DNA from: Lentisphaerae bacterium GWF2_49_21
Lineage (GTDB): Bacteria; Verrucomicrobiota; Lentisphaeria; Victivallales; GWF2-50-93
Direction of reading: 5' to 3'
DNA length: 64,000 bases
Assembly: GCA_001804805.1 (NCBI GenBank)
Contig: MHBH01000084.1
Span: 17,018-81,017, forward strand
Shown here: piece by piece, positions 43,791-52,529 of the stretch
Layout of the letters: each line of letters starts with the position of its first letter
Numbering within the stretch: position 1 is the stretch's first letter
Made by a program: the position numbers and the translations under genes
The notes under the pieces: model-generated
Told to the model about the DNA's origin: nothing
Databases searched by the model: none
The model's input: the letters and a program-made list of their open reading frames with translations, nothing else

Positions 43791-44720
43791 GTGATTGCCA
43801 GGAATAATTTCACCTTGATCGAACTTTTAGTTGTTGTTGCGATCATCGCAATACTCGCGGCGCTGCTCCTGCCCGCGCTCCATCAGGCGAAGCGCACTGC
43901 AAAGGATGCAGTATGCAAGGGCAATCTCAAGCAGATAGGTGTTGGTACGCTTGGTTATGATATGGACTACCAGATGCTTATGCCCGTCGGCAACTACAAC
44001 AGCGCCCGTAAGGGATATGTGAACTCCTATGATCAGCTCAAGGTGTCCTTTGGTGTCCTGACCCAGGATTATCTAGGCGCCCGCAATGCAAAGGTGGATA
44101 CTGCATATGCCGCCAGTTCAGAACCAGCTCAATATGGTCTCGCCCTCCGTTTCCAATCGTCGGACGTGGTGAATTGTCCTTTCAGACCTGCGGCTCCGGC
44201 AAATTCCGGAGATGCGGCAAATGGAAGGAAGACAAATACGCAAGGCATGGGATATGGATATTATACAGGAAGCGCCTATGACAGGAAGATCAGCAGCTCC
44301 AAATCTCAGGAAATGCTCAGGAATTTTCAGGGTGTCACCGGACGGGACCTGGGAGGAATTGCGGCAATTTTCGGGGACACGTCGGACAATGGATATCCTG
44401 GAGAGGACAACAACCGCTACTCAAATGCAAACCATAAGAAGAACGGGGCTCCCGCCGATGTGACCTCCCATGCCCAGGCCAATGCCTGGCTCGACAATTC
44501 AAATGTCGTGCATGTTGACGGGCATGTTTCCTCATATAGCATCAAGCCCTTGCTCATAGGATCCTGGGCGGCTGAATCCTGGTGCTACAAGCAGTCCGGC
44601 AGCCTAGGGAATCCCGTAGTGAATCCCGCATCAAACGTCCAGCCATTTTGCGATGCAGATGGGTTGATTTCCAGCAATCTCATGATTTTCGGTCCATTCA
44701 CCAGGACTGTGTTGCCATGA
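43791..44720 (+). CDS. Pseudopilin
   Basis: A 309-aa protein starting at GTG (43791) with AAGGAG 4-5 bp upstream. The leader is a single copy, [20 protein letters not shown], with Asn before the cleaved Phe. The body contains a [12 protein letters not shown] segment like the H-x9-DG tail. It is diverged from its two tandem neighbours. It lies directly before the second giant propeller gene, 91 bp away. Confidence 0.8.
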   Translation: MIARNNFTLIELLVVVAIIAILAALLLPALHQAKRTAKDAVCKGNLKQIGVGTLGYDMDYQMLMPVGNYNSARKGYVNSYDQLKVSFGVLTQDYLGARNAKVDTAYAASSEPAQYGLALRFQSSDVVNCPFRPAAPANSGDAANGRKTNTQGMGYGYYTGSAYDRKISSSKSQEMLRNFQGVTGRDLGGIAAIFGDTSDNGYPGEDNNRYSNANHKKNGAPADVTSHAQANAWLDNSNVVHVDGHVSSYSIKPLLIGSWAAESWCYKQSGSLGNPVVNPASNVQPFCDADGLISSNLMIFGPFTRTVLP

Positions 44721-44811
44721 ACCAGGAATCTGATTTATTTCAGGAGAAGTTTTTATTTTAAATGTTATCAAATCAGCAAAATTACAAATAGCAATAAAAG
44801 GAACAGGCATT

Positions 44812-47800
44812 ATGAAGAAGATTCTTTGCGCTCTGGGGTTTTTGTTCTGCGTTTCAGCCATCAACGCCGACGAGCGTTCGATGTCGTTGAACACCGAAAT
44901 CCAGGTGCTTCCCGCCCCCGGCCCAGTGGTCATCGACGGGAAGACCGACGACTGGGATCTTTCCGCCGGCGTCTGGAGCTACAACGATCCCACCCTGGTA
45001 GGGCAATACAGCCTGTGGACCCATCTGATGTGGGACGACAAGGGCGTGTACCTCCTGGCGCGCTACAACGATCCCAACCCTATGAAGAACGCAGCCTCCG
45101 GAAAGGATTTCCAGCAGAGCTGGCGCGCCGACTGCTACCAGGCGCGTGTCATTTTCGACGATCGTGCGAAGGATGAGCACATCATGCATGTGAACATGTA
45201 TTATTCCTCATTCGACGACAAGCCATACATGATCATCAAGCACGGTGGATTCAAGAACAAGGAGCCTTATGATGCGACAGGTCCGGACCGTCCCGACCAG
45301 CTCGAGAAATGGGGCCCGACTATGGCGAATGCCGGCGGCAGCATCGCGTTTGCGGCGTGGCCTGATGGGAAAGGCTACAACATGGAGGCGTTCTGGCCGT
45401 GGAAATATTGCCGTACCAGCGGGGAACCCCTGAAGCCCGGAGACGCATTCGTGTTCGGCATCGAGGCGATGTGGGGCAATATCGACGGGAGCATGCTGTC
45501 ACAGAGGCTTGCCGACGGAATAAAGGATGACAACGTGAACCGCATCTTCATGTTCCGCGCCAGGACGGGCTGGGGCAAGGCGGCCATCAGCGACAAGGGC
45601 AAGCTGCAAATCACCGAACAGCAGATCGAACTCCAGAAGATCAGGCTTAAGAATTTCGAGGATTACGACAGCTACGGAAGCGTGCAGATCAGTTATGAAC
45701 TTCCTGAGAAGCGCGATGTGACGATCGCGATCGACGATGAACAGGGAAAACGTGTCAGGAATCTTTTCGGACAGTATCCGCGCGATGCGGGCAAGATCAC
45801 GGACAAATGGGACTGCCTCGACGACAACGGCAATGCGGTCAAGCCCGGGAAATACAAGGCGACCGTCGTACATCATCTTCCGATAGCGCTCAAGCTCTAC
45901 AACAGCTGCTACAGTTCTGCGACACCTCCGTGGGTGACCGATGCTGGCAAGAAGCTGTGGGGGTCAAACCACGGGCATCCGACCTCTGTCGCGACAAGCG
46001 GCAAGAGCACGATCCTTCTTTTCACTGGCACCGAGGGCGGCTCTGGCATCCAGCTCATAAACGATGATGCGATCATCCAGTGGACCGACGGCAATGAGTT
46101 CGTCGACGGGACGATGGACGACAAGTTCGCCTACGGTCTCTCACGCTCGGGCTGGCAGAAGAAGACGCTGCTTTTCAAGTTCAAGTTGAAGGATGGACAG
46201 CTGGTCGTGTTCGACGATGCGGACAAGTCTCCAACTTCGACACTGCTGCCTGACACTGAAATTACAAACAGCAGCAGTATCGCTCTTGCGCACGGCAGCC
46301 TGTGGGTCTGTTTCCCCGGGCGCGCATTGCAGAAGGTGAATCCTTCGACCGGCGCCGTTGAGCAGACAATCGAAGTTGGAAACCTTCTTGCCGTCACCGA
46401 CCGCGATGACAAGCTCTACGGGCTTTATTCCGATGGGAAAGTAGCGACGCTGGATGCTGCGGCAAAGCCGACGGACATATTCAAGGCTGAAGGTCTTGAG
46501 AAACCGGTTCGTCTCGGTATCAGCCATGACGGCAAGCGGTTCGCGATAAGCGACACCGGAGTCAACCAGGTCATAATCTTCAGTCCTGAAGGCAAGAAGC
46601 TGAATGCGGTTGGAAGCGTCTGGAAGGGCGAGGACCGTCCTGCAGGCAAATTCATAATGAACGATCTGGTCCGTCCACTAGGAGCGGACTTCGACCATCT
46701 CGGAAGGCTGTGGATCACGGAGAGCGTCAAGACCTGCAAGCGCGTGACATGCTGGGACGAACAGTACAAGATGATAGACCAATACTGGGGACAGGCGGAC
46801 TATGGCGCGATGTCGGGATTCCCGCTGGTCTTCGATCCGACCCGCTTCATCGCGCACGGCGTCGAATTCAAGCTTGACCCGAATCCAGATCCCTGGAAGC
46901 GCAAGACAAACGAGCAGCCGATCGTGTATCATCCCGAACTCGCAAACGAGCGCGGATTCATCTATGATTACAAAGGACACGAGTACGCCTGTGGCGTGCC
47001 GGGATTCAACAAGCCCGACGATCTCAGCATCTTCAAAAGGGACAAGGCTGGCATTTTCCGCCGCTGTGTAAAGATCAATTTTGCAAAGGTTGTCAAGGGT
47101 AAACCTGAAGGTGGACGCGCATGGATAGACAAGAACGACAACCATGCCGAGGATGCAGGCGAAGTGACCGAGAAGGTCGATTTCCGCAGCATCTACTGGT
47201 CGAACGGATGGGTTCGTCCGGATATGACCATAATGAGCACCAACGGTCTGCGCTTCGACCTCAAGGGGATGACTGCTGAAGGTGTTCCTCTCTATGATTT
47301 CGCAAAACCTGAGACAATCAAGAACTGGGTCAAGATTTCAGCAAACCAGGGTTCCTGCGGAAGTCCTATCATGGACATGGCAGGCAATGTGTCAGATGGA
47401 ATTTCCTACAGCACGGTCGACGGGCGCACGGGTTCATATCCGAATCTCTACGGACGGCATGACGCGCCTGCGGCACGGAGAGGTGTGCTGATCGCGCCGT
47501 TCCGCACGAACGGAGTCGTCGAGGACATTCCCAATATCGGCAGCATGACTGCGCTTGGTGGCGACCGCGGCGAATGGTTCCTGATGTCGATGGACGGGAT
47601 CTATCTTTCCAGCATCTGCCAGGACTCTAAAAGCAGGATTACGCTTGATGAGACGTTCATCGGACAGGAAAGTTTCGGCGGATTCATCTGGCGCGATAAA
47701 TCGTCCAAGAAAGTATATGTCCAGCTGGGCGGCGCATCGTACCGCCTGATGGAAGTGAAGAATCTCGAGACATGCGTCAAGGAAGTAAAAACACTGAACG

Positions 47801-48564
47801 TAGGTGACAAGGACATAGCTGAAGGCGTCGAGATCGCGAAAAAGCGCCAGCAGCAGGCGGTACCCGAACCTGACACTCTCCGTGTTGCGAAAGTGAACAA
47901 GCTTCCTACGGAACCGGCTCCGGTGCTTCAGGCGATGAACCGGCCGCTGATCGACGGATCAGTTGATTTCAAGGTTGGAGAGCCCGGCAATCCTGCGGTC
48001 TGGTGGCGTGCATCCCTCGCGCATAACAACAAGGATCTGGCTGTCATGTTCCAGGTTTCTGACAGCAGTCCGTGGAAGAACGGGCAGGGTCAGTTCACGC
48101 ATGCCTTCATCGGAGGCGACTGCGTCGATCTCCAGCTTGACGTTCCCGGACGCGGCCCGATCCGGATACTCGCCGCCAGCGTCGGTGGAAAGAACACGGT
48201 CACATACTGGCAGAGCAAGGCGTCGCAGAAGGAAAACCCCATGACGTACATGGTTGGAAACAACGTGGCGAACGCCACCGAATTTGATGTCGTGAAACGC
48301 CTGGATTCTGCGAAAGTCGCAGTTGATGCAGGTATCAACACCTATACCGTGCTCCTGACGATACCTCTCAAGGACATAGGTCTCGACAAGGCGATCGGCA
48401 GCAAGATAACCGGCGTGCTCGGAGTGATCTATTCCGATCCGTCCGGAACAAACCGCGCAATGCGCCTCTACTGGCACAACAAGAAGACGGGGCTTGTATC
48501 CGACGTTCCGAGCGAGGCGCGCCTCGACAGCAAACTGTGGGGAATGATCGAACTGGACAAGTAA
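44812..48564 (+). CDS. Giant secreted propeller protein, paralogue 2 (N-terminal CBM9-like, FlgD-like, propeller, CBM9-like)
   Basis: A 1250-aa protein with a signal peptide (1-19). Residues about 35-265 form an N-terminal CBM9-like domain (VVIDGKTDDWDLSAGVWSYN). At about 290-355 is the FlgD-like fold (YELPEKRDVTIAIDDEQGKR and WDCLDDNGN). At about 365-1020 are NHL/propeller repeats, with a degenerate EF-hand-type loop DKNDNHAEDAGE. At about 1040-1250 is a second CBM9-like domain (RPLIDGSVDF) ending in the cluster-typical TGLVSDVPSEARLDSKLWG. CBM9-type modules bind sugars, but no catalytic site is evident. Confidence 0.85.
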   Translation: MKKILCALGFLFCVSAINADERSMSLNTEIQVLPAPGPVVIDGKTDDWDLSAGVWSYNDPTLVGQYSLWTHLMWDDKGVYLLARYNDPNPMKNAASGKDFQQSWRADCYQARVIFDDRAKDEHIMHVNMYYSSFDDKPYMIIKHGGFKNKEPYDATGPDRPDQLEKWGPTMANAGGSIAFAAWPDGKGYNMEAFWPWKYCRTSGEPLKPGDAFVFGIEAMWGNIDGSMLSQRLADGIKDDNVNRIFMFRARTGWGKAAISDKGKLQITEQQIELQKIRLKNFEDYDSYGSVQISYELPEKRDVTIAIDDEQGKRVRNLFGQYPRDAGKITDKWDCLDDNGNAVKPGKYKATVVHHLPIALKLYNSCYSSATPPWVTDAGKKLWGSNHGHPTSVATSGKSTILLFTGTEGGSGIQLINDDAIIQWTDGNEFVDGTMDDKFAYGLSRSGWQKKTLLFKFKLKDGQLVVFDDADKSPTSTLLPDTEITNSSSIALAHGSLWVCFPGRALQKVNPSTGAVEQTIEVGNLLAVTDRDDKLYGLYSDGKVATLDAAAKPTDIFKAEGLEKPVRLGISHDGKRFAISDTGVNQVIIFSPEGKKLNAVGSVWKGEDRPAGKFIMNDLVRPLGADFDHLGRLWITESVKTCKRVTCWDEQYKMIDQYWGQADYGAMSGFPLVFDPTRFIAHGVEFKLDPNPDPWKRKTNEQPIVYHPELANERGFIYDYKGHEYACGVPGFNKPDDLSIFKRDKAGIFRRCVKINFAKVVKGKPEGGRAWIDKNDNHAEDAGEVTEKVDFRSIYWSNGWVRPDMTIMSTNGLRFDLKGMTAEGVPLYDFAKPETIKNWVKISANQGSCGSPIMDMAGNVSDGISYSTVDGRTGSYPNLYGRHDAPAARRGVLIAPFRTNGVVEDIPNIGSMTALGGDRGEWFLMSMDGIYLSSICQDSKSRITLDETFIGQESFGGFIWRDKSSKKVYVQLGGASYRLMEVKNLETCVKEVKTLNVGDKDIAEGVEIAKKRQQQAVPEPDTLRVAKVNKLPTEPAPVLQAMNRPLIDGSVDFKVGEPGNPAVWWRASLAHNNKDLAVMFQVSDSSPWKNGQGQFTHAFIGGDCVDLQLDVPGRGPIRILAASVGGKNTVTYWQSKASQKENPMTYMVGNNVANATEFDVVKRLDSAKVAVDAGINTYTVLLTIPLKDIGLDKAIGSKITGVLGVIYSDPSGTNRAMRLYWHNKKTGLVSDVPSEARLDSKLWGMIELDK

Positions 48565-48575
48565 TTAGATGCATG

Positions 48576-48777
48576 GAACAGCTCTTGCGAGCTTGACTAC
48601 GAGCAAATTCAATTCCTGAGATTTGGAATATGTTTGTAGTTAATGCCGCAAGGCATGTTCTTTGTTCGTAGACATTCGAATACATGAACGGGTGTGTTTT
48701 ATATGTTTTGCTGGTAGTTAACGCATTCTTGCGTGTTTCTTTGCTTTAATGAACACAGCCAATAATGGCTTAACTAC
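48576..48777. repeat. Cluster of four family A hairpins
   Basis: Copies at 48576-48600 (minus, GCTC/GCAA/GAGC), 48636-48662 (plus, TGCC/GCAA/GGCA), 48714-48741 (plus, CGCA/TTCT/TGCG) and 48752-48777 (minus, GCCA/TTAT/TGGC). The last two form the inverted-pair arrangement seen elsewhere. No gene lies between 48565 and 48820. Confidence 0.85.
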
Positions 48778-48820
48778 TAACAATACAAATTTAGGTGTTT
48801 TATATTATAGGGAGTTTAAA

Positions 48821-51800
48821 ATGCATTTCCACAAATTATTCCTGATGGCTTTTGTTTTCGCAGTCAACTTCTGGTTTTCTCAGGACTGCATTGCCGCCGA
48901 TCCGAAGGCGCCCACCCCTGAAACCCTGACTGACGACTGCTATGTCAAGGTCTCGACTGCGGCCCAGCCGGACGCATCCTACGCGTTTACCGAGGCGGGA
49001 GATGCGCTGCAGGTCGTGATACGCATTGCAGGTGCGACCGGCGCGGTCAGCAAGCCGAACATCCAGCTTGCTTTCAGCAATGGGAAACTCCTCAGGCTCC
49101 AGTCGGCGCAGGCACGCTACTTTGAGAAGAACAAACTCCACCATTATGTCTTCACGATTCCCGGCAAGAGCGCATACATGGAGAAGCTCAACATGTCGTT
49201 TTCCGCAGAATGGGCTGGCGGGCCGTATGGAAAGGCATTGAGGCTTGAGCACTACATGGTCGATGACACGTCTGCCACGCATGATCCGCTACCGGAAAAC
49301 AAGATGAGCTGGCAGCTCGTCGACTTCAAGGAGTACCGTCAGAAGATCGAGGACGCGCGGAATGTCATACGCTTCGAGTATGAACAGCCCTTCGAAGGGA
49401 AGTCCACGGTCGTCATAAACGATTCAAATGGCGACAGGATTCGCAATCTCATCAGCGGGGAAAAGACGAAGGCCGGCAAGATGAGCGCCGAATGGGACGG
49501 CCTTGACGACAACCAGAATCTCGTAAAATCCGGCAAATACACATGGAAGGTTGTCAGCCATCAGGGGATAACTCCGAAATATCTGATGAGATATGCGGAC
49601 GGGAAAAACGACAAATGGAGGAGCTTCGGAAGCAACCACGGTCACTTCGTGCAGGCTGTGGCTGACAAGGATTATGTCTATCTCGCCTCGCCGATAACCG
49701 AGGGCGGATGGGCGCTGATCGCAGTTGACGGAGAAGGCAACTGGATCAAGGGCTTCGATGAAATACATGGGACTGGATACAACGGAGTGGCGGTGGCGGT
49801 TGACAACAAGTATTTCTATGTCGCCCACGAGGGGCCGTTGCCGGATCAGGACACAAAGATAAAAAAAGGCTCGAAGGAAAATCCTGAATTTGAATACGGG
49901 ATCAATATCACGAGATACAATCTTGCTGAGCAGAGGCCTGTTCCATACGGAAGGGAATCCTTCAAATGGCTGAACAGCTATGAACGCCTCAAGAAGGAGA
50001 AGAAGCAGGGCCTGCAGGGAATGGTGCTCCTGGACGGGCTTCTCTATATCAGCAGCTATTACAGCAAGGGGATCCTTGTAATTGATCCGGAAAAGGCGGA
50101 ACAGAAAGGCCTGATCCCCGTCAACGAGCCGGGAACGATGGCACTTTCAGGAAAGAAAATATTGATCCAGTCCGGCGATAATATCTGCAGCATCGATCCG
50201 AAGACGCAGGAGAACACGGTCGTCCTGAAGAACATCAGTGCAAGAGGAATGTACCTTGACGAAGCACAAGGTCTGCTTTATGTTTCGAATTCCGCGACGA
50301 ACACAGTCGATGTATTCAAGGGTGCCGACAAGGTGAAGAGCATCGGAGTTCCCGGAGGAGCATATCAGGGTAAATTTGTTCCAGAGCGCATGGTGAATCC
50401 CGCCGGGCTCGTGGTGTTCAAGGGGAAGCTGTGGGTCACCGAAAACCGTGTCAACCCTAAGCGCGTGCTTTCCTGGGACCTGAAATCCGACAAGGTTGCG
50501 GTCCGGCTCTTCGGCAATCCGCCGTATGGAGGTTCCGCAGCCGGATTTGATCATGCGGACATCGGCTCCTTTGTTGGTTTGCAGGGCCTTTGGAAAGTTG
50601 ATCTCGCCGCGAAAACTGCGGAATTCACAAGCGTGTTCCAGAAGGATGCGAAGCATTTCGGCGGTTATAACTGGGCTTACAGGTATTCCTTCCATCACGA
50701 GGCAGGACGCAATTTCCTCGTCGGCGCAGGTTTCATAAATACCGTGTCGGAGATAATGCCCGACGGAAGCCTCAAGGATCTAGCTGCCCAGTCCACTGTC
50801 GGTTCCTTCCGCTACGGCTGCAACTGGAATCCCCCGGAGAATTTTGAAAAAGTTCTCGAGAAGCATCTTAAGATCGTGGATCCTGAAGGGAAGAATGCCA
50901 AGAATTTCACTACGAACCTCGGCGTCTTCTGGCGCGACAGGAACGGAGACGGTCTCTGCCAGGAGGACGAATTCGAGTTCACTGGAAAAGAGGCTCTGCT
51001 CGCAGGAACTCGCTGGGGACATATGATCGACGGGATCACATACCGTATTCCGGCGACGATCGGCGGCAAGGACGGTTTTATCGTCATGAAGCCAGATGGG
51101 TTCGACAAGAACGGCGTGCCAAACTACCCGACCATGGAACAGGCGATCGCGAAGGCTGTCACCGTATCCAAGACTGAAAGCCTCGGACAGTTCGCCAGCA
51201 TCCGCGCCGAGAGCCAGACGGACAGGTTCGGGAACCTGATCCTGAACAGCACTCCCAACATGGTTGCATTTTCTCCGGAAGGAAAGAAACTGTGGTTTTT
51301 CAAGAACAACTGGGTCGGCGTGCATGGCTCGCACAATGCTCCACTTCCTGTCAATGGACAGATGCAGGGAAATCTGTTCTTCCTCGGAGCAGCAGGAATT
51401 GACGACAAGACCGACGTCTTCATGCTCAACGGAAACCATGGCCGCTTTTTCATACTTACAAACGACGGGTTCTATCTGGACGAGATGTTCAGGGATGTGC
51501 GCATGGGCGGAGCCCGCGACGATATGCTGATCGGCGGTGAGGCGTTCGGAGGTTTCTTCGGAAAATCCGACAAGGACGGGAAATATTATCTGATCACTGG
51601 CAGCAGCGGTTACCGCATCTACCAGATCGAAGGGCTCGACAAGATCAAAAGGAGCTCGGGTGAGATAACAGTCACACAGGAACAGCTCATTTCATGCGAC
51701 AGGAAGTTCAAGGCGCGCCGGAGCGAGAAGGCCGATGACGTTGTTGGCATTGCCCTGCGCATGGACAAGAAACCGGTCATTGACGGCAAGGACGGGGAAT

Positions 51801-52435
51801 GGCCGAAGACCAACAGTCTGAAATGGGATGCAGGCGTGTTCAAGCCTGACGCCAGGATCTGCTGGGACAGCGAAAACCTCTACCTCTACTACAAGGTGAA
51901 GGACGAGTCGCCATGGGTCAATACCGGAAAGGACTGGCAGAGCCTTTTCAAAACAGGAGATTCAGTGGATCTGCAGATCGGTACGGATGCTGCAGCCGAT
52001 CAGAGGCGCAAAGGGCCGGTACCCGGAGATATCCGTCTTCTCATCGCCCCGAATGGCGAAGCCAACATCGCCGTCCTCTACAGGCACAGGCTGAAGAATG
52101 GCGATAAGGGCAGTCCGGTCAAGTTCACCAGTCCGTGGCGCAGCGAGACAGTGGACGATGTACGGCGAATAGAAAATGCGAAGATCGCAGTCCAGCGTTC
52201 CGAAAGCGAATACATGGTGGAAGTGTCTATTCCGCTCGCGGAACTCGGGCTGAAACCTGGTCCCGAAAACTATATTGCAGATGTCGGTGTCATCTTCGGA
52301 GACGATGAAGGCACCATAAATCTGCTCCGTTCGTATTGGAGTAACAAGGCGACAGGCCTGGTGAACGATGTTCCCGGCGAGATCATGCTGAGTCCCGACA
52401 TGTGGGGCAAGATAAAATTCGAAGGGGAGAAGTAG
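48821..52435 (+). CDS. Giant secreted propeller protein, paralogue 3
   Basis: Start at 48821 (MHFHKLFLMAF) with GGGAG 7 bp upstream. The longer frame to 48749 runs through a hairpin repeat, so it is rejected. The product is 1204 aa. After a signal peptide, the FlgD-like fold is at about 179-240 (STVVINDSNGDRIRNL and WDGLDDNQN). A propeller follows at about 265-960, with an EF-hand-like loop DRNGDGLCQEDE. The last 225 residues are CBM9-like (KPVIDGKDGEWP) ending VNDVPGEIMLSPDMWG. Its TAG stop is formed by the GTAG of a hairpin repeat. Confidence 0.85.
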   Translation: MHFHKLFLMAFVFAVNFWFSQDCIAADPKAPTPETLTDDCYVKVSTAAQPDASYAFTEAGDALQVVIRIAGATGAVSKPNIQLAFSNGKLLRLQSAQARYFEKNKLHHYVFTIPGKSAYMEKLNMSFSAEWAGGPYGKALRLEHYMVDDTSATHDPLPENKMSWQLVDFKEYRQKIEDARNVIRFEYEQPFEGKSTVVINDSNGDRIRNLISGEKTKAGKMSAEWDGLDDNQNLVKSGKYTWKVVSHQGITPKYLMRYADGKNDKWRSFGSNHGHFVQAVADKDYVYLASPITEGGWALIAVDGEGNWIKGFDEIHGTGYNGVAVAVDNKYFYVAHEGPLPDQDTKIKKGSKENPEFEYGINITRYNLAEQRPVPYGRESFKWLNSYERLKKEKKQGLQGMVLLDGLLYISSYYSKGILVIDPEKAEQKGLIPVNEPGTMALSGKKILIQSGDNICSIDPKTQENTVVLKNISARGMYLDEAQGLLYVSNSATNTVDVFKGADKVKSIGVPGGAYQGKFVPERMVNPAGLVVFKGKLWVTENRVNPKRVLSWDLKSDKVAVRLFGNPPYGGSAAGFDHADIGSFVGLQGLWKVDLAAKTAEFTSVFQKDAKHFGGYNWAYRYSFHHEAGRNFLVGAGFINTVSEIMPDGSLKDLAAQSTVGSFRYGCNWNPPENFEKVLEKHLKIVDPEGKNAKNFTTNLGVFWRDRNGDGLCQEDEFEFTGKEALLAGTRWGHMIDGITYRIPATIGGKDGFIVMKPDGFDKNGVPNYPTMEQAIAKAVTVSKTESLGQFASIRAESQTDRFGNLILNSTPNMVAFSPEGKKLWFFKNNWVGVHGSHNAPLPVNGQMQGNLFFLGAAGIDDKTDVFMLNGNHGRFFILTNDGFYLDEMFRDVRMGGARDDMLIGGEAFGGFFGKSDKDGKYYLITGSSGYRIYQIEGLDKIKRSSGEITVTQEQLISCDRKFKARRSEKADDVVGIALRMDKKPVIDGKDGEWPKTNSLKWDAGVFKPDARICWDSENLYLYYKVKDESPWVNTGKDWQSLFKTGDSVDLQIGTDAAADQRRKGPVPGDIRLLIAPNGEANIAVLYRHRLKNGDKGSPVKFTSPWRSETVDDVRRIENAKIAVQRSESEYMVEVSIPLAELGLKPGPENYIADVGVIFGDDEGTINLLRSYWSNKATGLVNDVPGEIMLSPDMWGKIKFEGEK

Positions 52436-52514
52436 GGCGGGTTTCCTGCCCCGTCGGATGACTGGGGCAACCCGTCAACTGAGTTTAGGAAAACGTCGGA
52501 ATGAATTCCGACAT
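52432..52514 (+). repeat. Chain of hairpins starting with GTAG after paralogue 3
   Basis: GTAG, then GGGC...GCCC, GACTGGG-GCAA-CCCGTC, and GTCGGAAT-GA-ATTCCGAC. The TAG of the first element is the stop of the preceding gene. Confidence 0.6.
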
Positions 52515-52529
52515 ACTTTGGAGAAAAAT

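Noticed and set aside
48749..48820. Upstream start (48749) for paralogue 3
   Set aside because: It lies in a family A hairpin, whereas ATG 48821 has GGGAG at the right distance and starts a signal peptide.
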